From Xanthobacteraceae bacterium (GTDB taxonomy: Bacteria > Pseudomonadota > Alphaproteobacteria > Rhizobiales > Xanthobacteraceae), in assembly GCA_030043175.1 (NCBI GenBank), contig JASHYD010000591.1, positions 1 through 5,218 of the forward strand: a DNA stretch of 5,218 bases. The letters run 5' to 3'. Position 1 is the stretch's first letter. Each line of letters starts with the position of its first letter. The translations under genes were made by a program, and so were the position numbers. The notes beneath the pieces are model-generated. The model saw only the letters and a program-made list of their open reading frames with translations, was not told where the DNA came from and made no database searches. Shown here one piece after another: positions 5,177 through 5,218 of the stretch.

Positions 5177-5218
5177 TGTTCTTGCGATACAACCGACGCT
5201 TCAAAGACGGCAAAGAGC
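5176..5218 (+). CDS. IS1634/IS4-type transposase, N-terminal fragment
   Basis: Only 14 codons (MFLRYNRRFKDGKE) fall inside the window before the edge. The pattern M-[FY]-[LI]-R, then basic residues, then DGKE or NGKE matches the usual start of IS1634-group (IS4 superfamily, DDE) transposases. These cut and rejoin DNA at the element's terminal repeats. No catalytic residue is visible in this short piece, so the family call is a recognition of the N-terminus only. The codon choice is less GC-biased than in the resident genes. Confidence 0.6.
   Translation, partial: MFLRYNRRFKDGKE

Larger units (their letters stand above)
5117..5218 (+). mobile_element. Left part of a probable IS1634/IS4-type insertion sequence, cut by the window edge
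   Basis: The call rests on the transposase start at 5176 and the AT-richer leader before it. The left end is a guess: TGTAGTGTAGAC at 5117-5128 looks like an IS terminus, but the matching right end is outside the window. Neither the terminal repeat nor the target duplication can be confirmed. Confidence 0.4.

Noticed and set aside
1..5218. CRISPR array, tRNA or rRNA
   Set aside because: No regularly spaced direct repeats, cloverleaf or rRNA signature was seen on either strand.

Overview
The window is GC-rich with the strong third-position GC bias of a Hyphomicrobiales-type alphaproteobacterium. The gene content (an OFA-family transporter, a cysteine-less carboxymuconolactone-decarboxylase-like protein, a divergent thiamine-phosphate synthase followed by a Sel1-repeat secretory protein) recalls Bradyrhizobium, Rhodopseudomonas and related genera. 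That assignment is inferred from gene families and composition; there is no rRNA marker. All genes called lie on the + strand.

Region by region: (1) 3-1172 is the 3' part of an oxalate/formate-antiporter-like MFS transporter whose start lies outside the window. It ends in an extra C-terminal membrane segment. (2) 1173-1300 carries two palindromes, one an 18-bp perfect inverted repeat. (3) 1437-1982 encodes an intact 181-aa carboxymuconolactone-decarboxylase/AhpD-like protein, with a small dyad upstream that could be an operator. (4) 1985-about 2530 is the most interesting stretch. A compact, highly structured RNA-like segment resembling HEARO/omegaRNA begins 2 bp after the preceding stop codon. 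It is followed directly by a decayed iscB gene, the RNA-guided nuclease ancestral to Cas9. The HNH region, the post-HNH linker, the RuvC-III segment and part of the C-terminal region can be read on the + strand, but only by changing frame several times. The N-terminal half (PLMP, RuvC-I, bridge helix, RuvC-II) is absent. (5) 2531-2828 holds no recognisable gene. (6) 2829-3476 encodes a divergent ThiE/TenI-fold protein. (7) 3707-4792 encodes an exported protein with six Sel1-like repeats. (8) 4793-5175 is non-coding and becomes more AT-rich. It holds several inverted repeats. (9) 5176-5218 is the first 14 codons of what looks like an IS1634/IS4-type transposase, with its start codon at the edge of a 10-bp hairpin.

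The transporter and the decarboxylase-like gene may both serve uptake and turnover of small organic acids, but no shared operon is shown: palindromes and about 260 bp separate them. The thiamine synthase and Sel1 genes run in the same direction, 230 bp apart. The iscB/omegaRNA remnant and the insertion sequence at the right edge mark the window as a place where mobile elements have landed between otherwise ordinary chromosomal genes.
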